From Fistularia commersonii (taxonomy: Eukaryota; Chordata; Actinopteri; Syngnathiformes; Fistulariidae): 64,000 nucleotides of DNA. This document shows, piece after piece, positions 27,070-40,700 of this stretch. The stretch is taken from the NCBI GenBank assembly GCA_037954325.1, contig JBBMNZ010000065.1:434001-498000 (forward strand), written 5' to 3'. The notes beneath the pieces were generated by a model. It worked only from the letters and a program-made list of their open reading frames with translations, was not told the origin of the DNA and made no database searches. Position 1 is the stretch's first letter. Each line of letters begins with the position of its first letter. Position numbers and translations under genes: made by a program.

Positions 27070-29181
27070 TTACACTGAATTTGACATATATTGTGCAGAA
27101 TCATGTCCTAAACAACATATATCAACAGCAGAAACCAGCTGGATGAAATTCATGAGTTATTTCCACTCCAACTCAAAAATAATTTAATTCGATAAGATAA
27201 GGAGTTTTTTATCTTATGGCTATATCTTTTGAACTTGTAGCTGGATTACACTGAATTTGACATATATTGTGCAGAAACATGTCCTGAACAACATATATCA
27301 ACAGCAAAAACCAACTTGGTGAAATTCATTAGTTATTTCCATTCTTAATCGAAAACGCTTCAACCCGATAAGATAAGCACTTTTTGAACGAATGGCTATA
27401 TCTTTTGAACCTATGATGTGATTACACTAAATTTGAAAAATATTGTGCAGAATCATGTCCTAAACAACATATTTCAAGAGTAGAAACCAACTTGATGAAA
27501 TCCATTAGTTATTTCCACTCCTAATCAAAAACGCTTCAACATCGGTGAGATAAACACTTTTTGACCTTAAGGCTATATCTTTTAACTTGTTGCTGGATTA
27601 CACTGAATTTGACATATATTGTGCAGAATCATGTCCTAAACAACATATATCAACAGCAGAAACCAGCTGGATGAAATTCATGAGTTATTTCCACTCCAAC
27701 TCAAAAATAATTTAATTCGATAAGATAAGGAGTTTTTTATCTTATGGCTATATCTTTTGAACTTGTAGCTGGATTACACTGAATTTGACATATATTGTGC
27801 AGAATCATGTCCTGAACAACGTATATCAACAGCAAAAACCAACTTGGTGAAATTCATTAGTTATTTCCATTCTTAATCGAAAACGCTTCAACCCGATAAG
27901 ATAAGCACTTTTTGAACGAATGGCTATATCTTTTGAACCTATGATGTGATTACACTAAATTTGAAAAATATTGTGCAGAATCATGTCCTAAACAACATAT
28001 TTCAAGAGTAGAAACCAACTTGATGAAATCCATTAGTTATTTCCACTCCTAATCAAAAACGCTTCAACATCGGTGAGATAAACACTTTTTGACCTTAAGG
28101 CTATATCTTTTAACTTGTTGCTGGATTACACTGAATTTGACATATATTGTGCAGAATCATGTCCTAAAAAACATATATCAACAGCAGAAACCAGCTGGAT
28201 GAAATTCATGAGTTATTTCCACTCCAACTCAAAAATAATTTAATTCGATAAGATAAGGAGTTTTTTATCTTATGGCTATATCTTTTGAACTTGTAGCTGG
28301 ATTACACTGAATTTGACATATATTGTGCAGAAACATGTCCTGAACAACATATATCAACAGCAAAAACCAACTTGGTGAAATTCATTAGTTATTTCCATTC
28401 TTAATCGAAAACGCTTCAACCCGATAAGATAAGCACTTTTTGAACGAATGGCTATATCTTTTGAACCTATGATGTGATTACACTAAATTTGAAAAATATT
28501 GTGCAGAATCATGTCCTAAACAACATATTTCAAGAGTAGAAACCAACTTGATGAAATCCATTAGTTATTTCCACTCCTAATCAAAAACGCTTCAACATCG
28601 GTGAGATAAACACTTTTTGACCTTAAGGCTATATCTTTTAACTTGTTGCTGGATTACACTGAATTTGACATATATTGTGCAGAATCATGTCCTAAACAAC
28701 ATATATCAACAGCAGAAACCAGCTGGATGAAATTCATGAGTTATTTCCACTCCAACTCAAAAATAATTTAATTCGATAAGATAAGGAGTTTTTTATCTTA
28801 TGGCTATATCTTTTGAACTTGTAGCTGGATTACACTGAATTTGACATATATTGTGCAGAATCATGTCCTGAACAACATATATCAACAGCAAAAACCAACT
28901 TGGTGAAATTCATTAGTTATTTCCATTCTTAATCGAAAACGCTTCAACCCGATAAGATAAGCACTTTTTGAACGAATGGCTATATCTTTTGAACCTATGA
29001 TGTGATTACACTAAATTTGAAAAATATTGTGCAGAATCATGTCCTAAACAACATATTTCAAGAGTAGAAACCAACTTGATGAAATCCATTAGTTATTTCC
29101 ACTCCTAATCAAAAACGCTTCAACATCGGTGAGATAAACACTTTTTGACCTTAAGGCTATATCTTTTAACTTGTTGCTGGA
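27070..29181 (+). repeat. Four tandem copies of a 528-bp trimer
   Basis: Three distinct monomers (marked GGAGTTTTTTATC, then AATCGAAAACGC with CCTATGATGTG, then CAACATCGGTGAGATAAAC) repeat as a block four times. GGAGTTTTTT starts at 27201, 27729, 28257 and 28785, each exactly 528 bp (3 x 176) apart. Copies 1 and 3 read CAGAAACATG and end with CCTAAACAAC. Copies 2 and 4 read CAGAATCATG and end with CCTAAAAAAC. The alternation implies that a 1056-bp pair of trimers was itself duplicated. The right giant unit has the trimer singly at two places. Confidence 0.95.
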
Positions 29182-29984
29182 TTACACTGAATTTGACATA
29201 TATTGTGCAGAATCATGTCCTAAAAAACATATATCAACAGCAAAAACCAGCATATTGTAATTCATTAGTAATTTCCACTCCAACTCAAAAACGATTCAAC
29301 TCGGAGAGATAAGCAGTTTTTGAACGAATGGCTATATCTTTTGATCTTGTCGCTGGATTACACTGAATTTGACATATATTGTGCAGAATCATGTCCTACA
29401 CAACATCTATCAACACAAGAAACAGGCTTGGTGAAATTCAATAGTTATTTCCTCTCTTCATCAAAAACGCGTTAACTCGGTGAGATAAGCACTTTTTGAA
29501 TGAATGGCTATATCTTTTGAACCTGTGATGGGATTACACTGAATTTGACATATATTGTACAAAATCATGTCCTAAACAGCATATTTCAACAGTAGAAACC
29601 AACTTGATGAAATTCTTTAGTTATTTCCACACCTAATAAAAAACGCTTCAACTCTGTGAGATAAGCACTTTTTGCATGAATGGCTATATTTTTTGATCTT
29701 GTCGCTGGATTACACTGAATTTGACATATATTGTGCAGAATCATGTCCTGAACAACATATATCAACAGCAGAAACCAGCATGACTAAATTCATTCGTCAT
29801 TTCCACTCCTAATCAAAAAAGATTTAACCTCGGTAAGATAAGCCCTTTTTTAACCTTATGGCTATAACTTTTGAACTTGTAGCTGGATTACACTGAATTT
29901 GACATATATTGTGCAGAATCATGTCCTAAACAACATATTTCAACAGCAGAAACCAGCATGATGAAATTCATTAGTTATTTCCAC

Positions 29985-31745
29985 TCAAACTCAAAAACGA
30001 TTTAACTCGATAAGATAAGCACTTTTTGAACGAATGGCTATATTTTTTGAACTTGTAGCAGGATTACACTGAATTTGACATTTATTGTACAAAATCTTGT
30101 CCTAAAAAACATATATAAACAGCAGAAACCAGAATGATGAAATTCATTAGTTATTTCCATTCCAACTCAAAAAAGATTTAACCTCGGTAAGATAAGCACT
30201 CTTTGACCTTTTGGCTATATCTTTTGAACTCGTATCTGGATTACACTGAATTTGACATATATTGTGCAGAATCATGTCCTAAACAACATATATCAACAGC
30301 AAAAACCAACTTGGTGAAATTCATTAGTTATTTCCATTCTTAATCGAAAACGCTTCAACCCGATCAGATAAGCACTTTTTGAACGAATGGCTATATCTTT
30401 TGAACCTATGATGTGATCACATTAAATTTGACATATATTGTGCAGAATCATGTCCTAAACAACTGATTTTAAGAGTAGAAACAAACTTGATGAAATTCAT
30501 TAGTTATTTCCACTCCTCATCAAAAACGCTTCAACTCGGTGAGATAAGCACTTTTTGCACGAATGGCTATATCTTTTGATCTTGTAGCTGGATTACACTG
30601 AATTTGACATATTTTGTGCAAAATCATGTTCTAAACAACATAATTCAACGGCAAAAACCAGCTTGATGAAATCCGTTAGGTATTTCCACTCCTAATCAAA
30701 AACGCTTCAACTAGGTGAGAGAAGCACTTTTTGAACAAATGGCTATATCTTTTGAACTTGTACCTGGATGACACAGAATTTGACATATATTTATGCAAAA
30801 TCATGTCCTAAACAACATATATCAACAGCAGAAACCAGGTTAGTGAAATTCATTAGTTTTTTCCACTCTTATTCAAAAATGCTTTAACCCGATAAGATAA
30901 GAACTTTTTGAACAAATGGCTATATCTTTTAAACCGGTGTTGTGATTACACTAAATTTGACATATATTTTGCAGAATCATGTCCTATACAACATATATCA
31001 ACAGCAAAAACCAGAATGACGAAATTCATTAGTTATTTCCACTCTAACTCTAAAAAGATTTAACCTAGGTAAGATAAGCACTTTTTGACCTTATGGCTAT
31101 ATCTTTTGAACTTGTATCTGGATTACACTGAATTTGACATATATTGTGCAGAATCATGTCCTGAACAACATATATCAACAGAGGAAACCAGCATGACTAA
31201 ATTCATTAGTCATTTCCACCGCAACTCAAAAAAGATTAAACCTCGGTAAGATAAGCTCTTTTTAACCTTATGGCTATATCTTTTGAACTTGTAGCTGGAT
31301 TACACTGAATTTGAAATTATTGTTCAGAATCATGTCCTAAAAAACATATTTCAACAGTAGAAACCAGCATGAAGATATTCATTACTTATTTCCACTCAAA
31401 CTCAAAAACGATTTGACTCGATAAAATAAGCACTTTTTGAACGAATGGCTATATCTTTTGAACTTGTAGCTGGATTACACTGAATTTGACATATATTTGT
31501 GCAAAAGCATGTCGTAAACAACATATATCAACAGCAGAAACCAGGTTAGTGAAATTCATTCGTTTTTTCCACTCTTATTCAAAAATGCTTTAATCGATAA
31601 GATAAGCACTTTTTGAACAAATGGCTATATCTTTTAAACCGGTTATGTGATTACACTAAATTTGACATATATTTTGCAGAATCATGTCCTATACAACATA
31701 TATCAACAGCAGAAACCAGAATGACAAAATTCATTAGTTATTTCC
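29985..31745 (+). repeat. Ten-monomer segment present only in left giant unit
   Basis: The right unit passes from CACTCAAACTC to AAAAAGATTTAACCTAGGGAAG near 49190-49220. The left unit has about 1764 bp (ten monomers) between the same points. The later part of this segment, from 30789, resembles 26031-27100 at an offset of 4758 bp (27 monomers): ATTTATGCAA at 26031 and 30789, CATTAGTCATTTCCACCGC, and GAAATTATTGTTCAG. It therefore carries a second copy of a module already present earlier in the same unit. Confidence 0.8.
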
Positions 31746-34700
31746 ACTCTAACTCTAAAAAGATTTAACCTAGGGAAGATAAGTACTTTTTGACCTTATG
31801 GCTCTATCTTTTGAACTTGTATCTGGATTACACTGAATTTGATATATATTGTGCAGAATCATGTCCTAAACAACATATATCAACAGCAGAAACCAGCTGG
31901 ATGAAATTCATGAGTTATTTCCACTCCAACTCAAAAACGATTTAATTCGATAAGATAAGCAGTTTTTTATCTTATGGCTATATCTTTTGAACTTGTAGCT
32001 GGATTACACTGAATTTGACATATATTGTGCAGAATCATGTCCTGAACAACATATATCAACAGCAAAAACCAACTTGGTGAAATTCATTAGTTATTTCCAT
32101 TCTTAATCGAAAACGCTTCAACCCGATAAGATAAGCACTTTTTGAACGAATGGCTATATCTTCTGAACCTATGATTTGATTACACTAAATTTGAAAAATA
32201 TTGTGCTGAATCATGTCCTAAACAACATATTTCAAGAGTAGAAACCAACTTGATGAAATCCATTAGTTATTTCCACTCCTAATCAAAAACGCTTCAACAT
32301 CGGTGAGATAAGCACTGTTTGCACGAATGGCTATATCTTTTGATCTTGTCGCTGGATTACACTGAATTTGACATATATTGTGCAAAATCATGTTCTAAAC
32401 AACATAATTCAACGGCAAAATCCAGCTTGATGAAATCCATCAGTTATTTCCACTCTTATTCAAAAATGCTTTTACCCGATAAGATAAGCACTTTTTGAAC
32501 GAATGGCGATATCGTTTAAACCTGTCATGTGATTACACTAAATTTGACATATATTTTGCAGAATCATGTCCTAAACAACATATATCAACAGCAGAAACCA
32601 GTATGATGCAATTCATTAGTTATTTCCACTCTATCTCTAAAAAGATTTAAACTGGGTAAGATAAGCACTTTTTGACTTCATGGCTATATCTTTTGAACTT
32701 GTATCTGGATTACACTGAATTTGACATATATTGTGCAGAATCATGTCCTAAACAACATATATCAACAGCAAAAACCAACTTGGTGAAATTCATTAGTTAT
32801 TTTCACTCTTAATCGAAAACGCTTCAACCCGATAAGATAAGTACTTTTTGAACGAATGGCTATATCTTTTGAACCTGTCATGTGATTGAACTAAATTTGA
32901 CATATATTGTGCTTAATCATGTCCTAAACAACATATATCAACAGCAGAAACCAGCTGGATGAAATTCATGAGTTATTTCCACTCCAACTCAACAACGATT
33001 TAACTCGGTAAGATAAGCACTTTTTGACCTTAAGGCTATATCTTATGAACTTGTAGCTGGATTACACTGAATTTGACATATATTGTGCAGAATCATTTCC
33101 TAAACAACATATATCAACAGCAGAAACCAGCATGATGAAATTCATGAGTTATTTCCACTCCAACTCAAAAACGATTTAATTCGATAAGATAAGCAGTTTT
33201 TGATATTATGGCTATATCTTTTGAACTTGTCGCTGGATTACACTGAATTTGACATATATTGTGCAGAATCATGTCCTAAACAACATATATCAACAGCAAA
33301 AACCAACTTGGTGAAATTCATTAGTTATTTCCGCTCTTCATCAAAAACGCTTCAACGCGATAAGATAAGCACTTTTTGAACGAATGGCTATATCTTTTGA
33401 ACCTATGATGTGATTACACTAAATTTGTAAAATATTGTGCAGAATCATGTCCTAAACAACATATTTCAAGAGTAGAAACCAACTTGATGAAATCCATAAG
33501 TTATTTCCACTCCTAATCAAAAACGCTTCAACTTGGTGAGATAAGCACTTTTTGCACGAATGGCTATATCTTTTGATCTTGTCGCTGGATTACACTGAAT
33601 TTGACATATTTTGTGCAAAATCATGTTCTAAACAACATAATTCAACGGAAAAAAAACAGCTTGATGAAATCCATTAGTTATTTCTACTCCTAATCAAAAA
33701 CGCTTCAACCCGATCAGATAAGCACTTTTTGAACGAATGGCTATAATTTTTGAACCTGTGATGTGATTACACTAAATTTGACAAATATTGTGCTTAATCA
33801 TGTCCTAAACAACATATATCAACAGCAGAAACCAGCTGGATGAAATTCATGAGTTATTTCCACTCCAAATCAACAACGATTTAACTCGGTAAGATAAGTA
33901 CTTTTTGACCTTAAGGCTATATCTTATGAACTTGTAGCTGGATTACACTGAATTTGACATATATAGTGCAGAATCATGTCCTAAACAACAAATTTCAACA
34001 GCAAAAAGCAGCTTGATGAAATTCATTAGTCATTTCCAGTCCAACTCAAAAACGCTTCAACTCTGTGAGATAAGCAGTTTTTGAACGAATGGCTATATCT
34101 TTTGATCTAGTCGCTGGATTACACTGAATTTGATATATATTGTGCAGAATCATGTCCTATACAACATCTATCAACAGCAGAAACAGGCTTGATGAAATTC
34201 ATTCGTTATATCCTCTCTTAATGAAAAACGCTTAACCTCGGTGAGATAAGCACTTTTTGAACGAATGGCTATATCATTTGAACCTGTGATGGGATTACAC
34301 TGAATTTGACATATATTGTGCAAAATCATGTCCTAAACAACATATATCAACAGCAGAAACCAGGTTAGTGAAATTCATTAGATTTTTCCTCTCTTATTCA
34401 AAAATGCTTTAACCCGATAAGATAAGCACTTTTTGAACGAATGGCTATATCTTTTGAACCTATGATGTGATTACACTAAATTTGAAAAATATTGTGCAAA
34501 ATCATGTCCTAAACAACATATTTCAAGAGTAGAAACCAACTTGATGAAATCCATAAGTTATTTCCACTCCTAATCAAAAACGCTTCAACTCGGTGAGATA
34601 AGCACTTTTTGCACGAATGGCTATATCTTTTGATCTTGTTGCTGGATTACACTGAATTTGACATATTTTGTGCAAAATCATGTTCTGAACAACGTAATTC

Positions 34701-37700
34701 AACGGAAAAAACCAGCTTGATGAAATCCATTAGTTATTTCCAGTCCTAATCAAAAATGCTTCAACTCGGTGAGAGAAGCACTTTTTGAACAAATGGCTAT
34801 ATCTTTTGATCTTGTCGCTGGATTACACTGAATTTGACATATATTGTGCAGAATCATATCCTAAACAACATATGTGAACAGCAGAAACCAGCATGATGAA
34901 ATTCATTAGTTATTTCCACTCCAACTCAAAAAAGATTTAACCTCGGGAAGATAAGCACTTTTTAACCTTATGGCTATATCTTTTGAAGTTGTAGCTGGAT
35001 TACACTAAATTTGACATATATTTTGCAGAATCATGTCCTATACAACATCTATCAACAGCAGAAACAGGCTTGGTGAAATTCAATAGTTATTTCCTCTCTT
35101 AATCAAAAACGCTTCAACCCGGTGCGATAAGCACTTTTTGAACGAATGGCTATATCCTTTGAACAACTGATGGGATTACAATGAATTTCACATACATTGT
35201 GCAGAGTCATTTCCGAAACAACATATTTCAACAGCAGAAACCAGCATGATGAAATACATGAGTTATTTCCACTCCAACTCAAAAACGATTTAACTCGATA
35301 AGATAAGCAGTTTTTGACCTTTTGGCTATATCTTTTGAACTTGTAGCTGGATTACACTGAATTTGACATTAATTGTGCAGAATCATGTTCTATAAAACAT
35401 ATTTCAACGGCAGTAACCAGCTTGATGAAATCCATTCGTTATTTCCACTCCTAATCAAAAACGCTTCAACTCGGTGAGGGAAGCACTTTTATAACGAATG
35501 GCTATATCTTTTGAACCTGTGATGTGATTACATTGAATTTGACATATATTGTGCAGAATCATGTTCTAAACAACATATATCCAGCAGAAACCAGCTTGAT
35601 GAAATTAATGAGTTATTTCCAATCCAACTCAAAAACGATTAACTCGATAAGATAAGCACTTTTTGACCTTAAGGCTATATCTTTTGAACTTGTAGCTGGA
35701 TTACACTGAATTTGACATATATTGTGCAGAATCATGTCCTTAACAACATATTTCAAAAGCAGAAACCAGCTTGATGATATTCAATAGTTATTTCCTCTTT
35801 TAATCAAAAACGCTTCAACTCGGTGACATAAGCACTTTTGAACGCATGGCTATATCTTTTGATCTTGTCGCTGGATTACACTGAATTTGACATATATTGT
35901 GCAGAATCATGTCATAAACAACATATATCAAATGCATAAAACCAGCATGTTGAAATTCATTAGTTATTTCCACTACAACTCAAAAACGCTTCAACTCGGT
36001 GAGATAAGCACTTTTTGCACGAATGGCTATATTTTTTGATCTTGTCGCAGGATTACACTGAATTTGACATATATTGTACAGAATCATGTCCTATCCAACA
36101 TCTATCAACAGAAGAAACAGGCTTGGTGAAATTCAATTGTTATTTCCTCTCCTAATCAAAAACGCTTCAACTCGGTGCGATAAGCATTCTTTGAACGAAT
36201 GGCTCTATCTTTTGAAACGCTGTTGGGATTACACTGAATTTGACATATATTGTGCAGAATCAAGTCCTAAACAACATATTTCAATGGCAAAAACCAGCTT
36301 GATGAAATCCATTAGTTATTTCTACTCCTAATCAAAAACGCTTCAACTCGGTGAGAGAAGCACTTTTTGAACGAATGGCTATATGTTTTGCAAATGTAGC
36401 TGGATTACTATGAATTTGACATATATTGTGCAGAATCATGTACTGAACAACATATTTGAACAGCAGAAACCAGCTTGGTGAAATTCATTAGTTATTTCCA
36501 CTCTTAATCAAAAACGCTTCAACACGATAATAAAAACACTTTTTGAACGAATGGCTTTATCTTTTGAACCTGTGATGGGATTACACTGAATTTGACATAT
36601 ATTGTGCAGAATCATGTTCTAAACAACATATATCCAGCAGAAACCAGCTTGATGAAATTCATGAGTTCTTTCCAGTCCAACTCAAAAGCGATTTAACTCG
36701 ATAAGATAAGCAGTTTTTGACCTTATGGCTATATCTTTTGAACTTGTAGCTGGATTACACTGAATTTGGCATATATTGTGCAGAATCATGTCCTAAACAA
36801 CATATTTCAACAGCAGAAACCAGCTTGATGAAATTCATTAGTCATTTCCACTCAAAATCAAAAACGCTTCAACTCGGTGAGATAAGCACATTTTTCACGA
36901 ATGGCTATGTCTTTTGATCTTGTCGCTGGATTACACTGAATTTGACTTATTTTGTGCAAAATCATGTCCTTAACAACAAATTTCAACAACAGAAACCAGT
37001 TTGGTGAAATTCATTAGTTATTTCCACTCCTAGTCAAAAACGCTTCAATTCGGTAAGAAAAGCTTTTTTTGACCGTAAGGCTATATCTTTTGATATTGAC
37101 GCTGGATTACACTGAATTTGACATACTTTGTGTAGAATCATGTCCTAAACAACATATTTCAACAGCAGAAACCAGCTTGATTAAATTCATTAGTTATTTC
37201 CACTCCGAATCAATTACGCTTCAAGTCGGTAAGATAAGCACTTTTTGCATGAATGGCTATATCTTTTGATCTTTTCGCTGGATTACACTGAATTTGACAT
37301 ATATTGTGCAGAATCATGTCCTGAACAACACATATCAACAGCAGGAACCAGCATGACTAAATTCATTAGTCATTTCCACTCCAACTCAAAAAAGATTTAA
37401 CCTCGGTAAGATAAGCACTTTTTAACCTTATGCCTATATCTTTTGAACTTGTAGCTGGATTACACTGAATTTGACATATATTGTGCAGAATCATGTCCTA
37501 AACAACATATTTCAACAGCAGAAACCAGCATGATGAAATTCATTAGTTATTTCCACTCAAACTCAAAAACGATTTAACTCGATAAGATAAGCACTTTTTG
37601 AACGAATGGCGATATCTTTTAAACCGGTCATGTGATTACATTAAATTTGACATATATTTTGCAGAATCATGTCCTAAACAACATATATCAACAGCAGAAA

Positions 37701-40700
37701 CCAGAATGATGAAATGCATTAGTTATTTCCACTCTATCTCTAAAAAGATTTAACCTGGGTAAGATAAGCACTTTTTGACCTTATGGCTATATCTTTTGAA
37801 CTTGTATCTGGATTACACTGAATTTGACATATATTGTGCAGAATCATGTCCTAAACAACATATATCAACAGCAGAAACCAGCATGATGAAATTCATGAGT
37901 TATTTCCACTCCAACTCAAAAACGGTTTAATTCGATAAGATAAGCAGTTTTTGATCTTATGGCTATATCTTTTGAACTTGTAGCTGGATTACACTGAATT
38001 TGACATATATTGTGCAGAATCATGTCCTAAACAACATATATCAACAGCAAAAACCAACTTGGTGAAATTCATTAGTTATTTCCACTCTTAATCGAAAACG
38101 CTTAAACCCGATAAGATAAGCACTTTTTGTACGAATGGCTATATCTTTTGAACCTGTGATGTGATTACACTAAATTTGAAATATATTGTGCTTAATCATG
38201 TCCTAAACAACATATATCAACAGCAGTAACCAGCTGGATGAAATTCATGACTTATTTCCACTCCAACTAAACAACGATTTAACTCGGTAAGATAAGCACT
38301 TTTTGACCTTAAGGCTATATCTTATGAACTTGTAGCTGGATTACACTGAATTTGACATATATTGTGCAGAATCATTTCCTAAACAACAAATTTCAACAGC
38401 AAAAAGCAGCTAGATGCAATTCATTAGTCATTTCAACTCCACCTCAAAAACGGTTCAACTCTGTGAGATAAGCAGTTTTTGAACGAATGGCTATATCTTT
38501 TGATCTTGTCGCTGGATTACACTGAATTTGACATATATTGTGCAGAATCATGTCCTACACAACATCTATCAACACCAGAAACAGGCTTGGTGAAATTCAA
38601 TAGTTATTTCCTCTCTTCATCAAAAACGCGTTAACTCGGTGAGATAAGCACTTTTTGAACGAATGGCTATATCTTTTGAACCTATGATGTTATTACATTA
38701 AATTTGACATATATTGTGCAGAATCATGTCCTAAACAACATATTCAAGAGTAGAAACCAACTTGATGAAATTCATTAGTTATTTCCACTCCTAATCAAAA
38801 ACGCTTCAACTCGGTGAGATAAGCACTGTTTGCACGAATGGCTATATCTTTTGATCCTGTAGCTGGATTACACTGAATTTGACATATTTTGTGCAAAATC
38901 ACGTTCTAAACAACATAATTCAACGGCAAAAACCAGCTTGATGAAATCCTTTAGGTATTTCCACTCCTAATCAAAAACGCTTCAACTAGGTGAGAGAAGC
39001 ACTTTTTGAACAAATGGCTATATCTTTTGAACTTGTACCTGGATGACACTGAATTTGACATATATTGTGCAGAATCATGTCCTAAACAACATATATCAAC
39101 AGCAGAAACCAGCATGATGACATTCATTAGTTATTTCCACTCCAACTCAAAAAAGATTAAACCTCGGTAAGATAAGCACACTTTAACCTTATGGCTATAT
39201 CTTTTGAACTTTTAGCTGGATTATACTGAATTTGACATATATTGTGCAGAATCATGTCCTAAACAACATATTTCAACAGTAGAAATCAGCATGATGAAAT
39301 TCATTAGTTATTTCCACTCCACCTCAAAAACGATTTAACTCGATAAGATAAGCAGTTTTTGACCTTATTGCTATATCTTATGAACTTGTAGCTGGATACA
39401 CTGAATTTGACATAAATTGTGCAGAATCATGTCCTAAACAACATATTTGAACAGCAGAAACCACCTTGATGATATTCATTAGTGATTACCACTCAAAATC
39501 AAAAACGCTTCAACTCAGTGAGATAAGCACTTTTTGACCTTATGGCTATATCTTTTGAACTTATAGCTGGATTACACTGAATTTGACATATATTGTGCAG
39601 AATCATGTCCGAAACAACATATATCAACAGCAAAAACCAGCATGTTGAATTTAATGAGTTATTTCCTCTCCAACTCAAAAAGGATTTAACTCGATAAGAT
39701 AAGCAGTTTTTTATCTTTTGGCTATATCTTTGGAACTTGTAGCTGGATTACACTGAATTTGAAATACATTGTGCAGAATCATGTCCTAAACAACATATAT
39801 CAACAGCCAAAACCAACTTGGTGAAATTCATTAGTTATTTCCACTCCTAATCAAAAACGCTTCAACTCGGTGAGATAAGCACTTTTTGCACGAATGACTA
39901 TGTCTTTTTATCTTGTCGCTGGATTACACTGAATTTGACTTATTTTGTGCATAATCATGTCCTAAACAACATCTATCAACAGCAGAAACCAGGTAAGTGA
40001 AATTCATTAGTTATTTCCACTCTTAATCAAAAACGCTTCAACCCGATTAAATAAGCACTTTTTGAACGAATGGCTATATCTTTTGAACCTGTGATGTGAT
40101 TACACTAAATTTGACATATATTGTGCTTAATCATGTCCTAAACAACATATATCAACAGCAGAAACCAGCTTGATGAAATTCATTAGTCATTTCCACTCCA
40201 ACTCAAAAACGCTTCAACTCTGTGAGATAAGCAGTTTTTGAACGAATGGCTATATCTTTTGATCTAGTCGCTGGATTACACTGAATTTGACATATATTGT
40301 GCAGAATCATGTCCTATACAACATCTATCAACAGCAGAAACAGGCTTGATGAAATTCATCAGTTATTTCCTCTCTTAATCAAAAACGCTTAACCTCGGTG
40401 AGATAAGCACTTTTTGAACGAATGGCTATATCTTTTGAACCCGTAATGTGATTACACTAAATTTTACATATATTTTGCTTAATCATGTCCTAAACATCAT
40501 ATATAAACAGCAGAAACCAGAATGATGAAATTCATTAGTTATTTCCATTCCAACTCAAAAACGATTTCACTTCGGTTAACATAAGCACTCTTTGACCTCA
40601 TGGCTATATCTTTTGAACTTGTAGCTGGATTACACTGAATTTGACATATATTGTGCAGAATATTGTCCTAAACAACATATCTCAACAGCAGAAACCAGCT

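Larger units (their letters stand above)
16865..35538 (+). repeat. ~18.67-kb higher-order unit, left copy
   Basis: This giant unit of about 106 monomers is followed directly by a second copy. Equivalent markers keep a constant offset of 18674 bp: TTAATGAGTT at 16931 and 35605, ACTGTTTGCA at 20151 and 38825, TTGAATTTAA at 20971 and 39645. The offset then changes in steps that are multiples of the monomer, and settles at 18499 by GGTGAGGG at 35473 and 53972. Left-only features include an extra monomer at about 21765-21940, another at about 22381-22556, a local six-monomer duplication at 24273-25945, a four-fold 528-bp array at 27070-29181, and about 1.76 kb at 29985-31745. The breakpoints are uncertain by about a monomer. 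Confidence 0.9.

Noticed and set aside
35490..35538. A special junction element between the giant units
   Set aside because: The bases (TTTTATAACGAATGG onward) are an ordinary monomer with small variants. No inserted sequence or inverted repeat marks the border.
36074..36331. 85-codon open frame on the + strand
   Set aside because: It is the longest open frame seen, but it spans monomers in the same register as the others and is not kept open in the left giant unit, where the sequence differs at 17400-17470.
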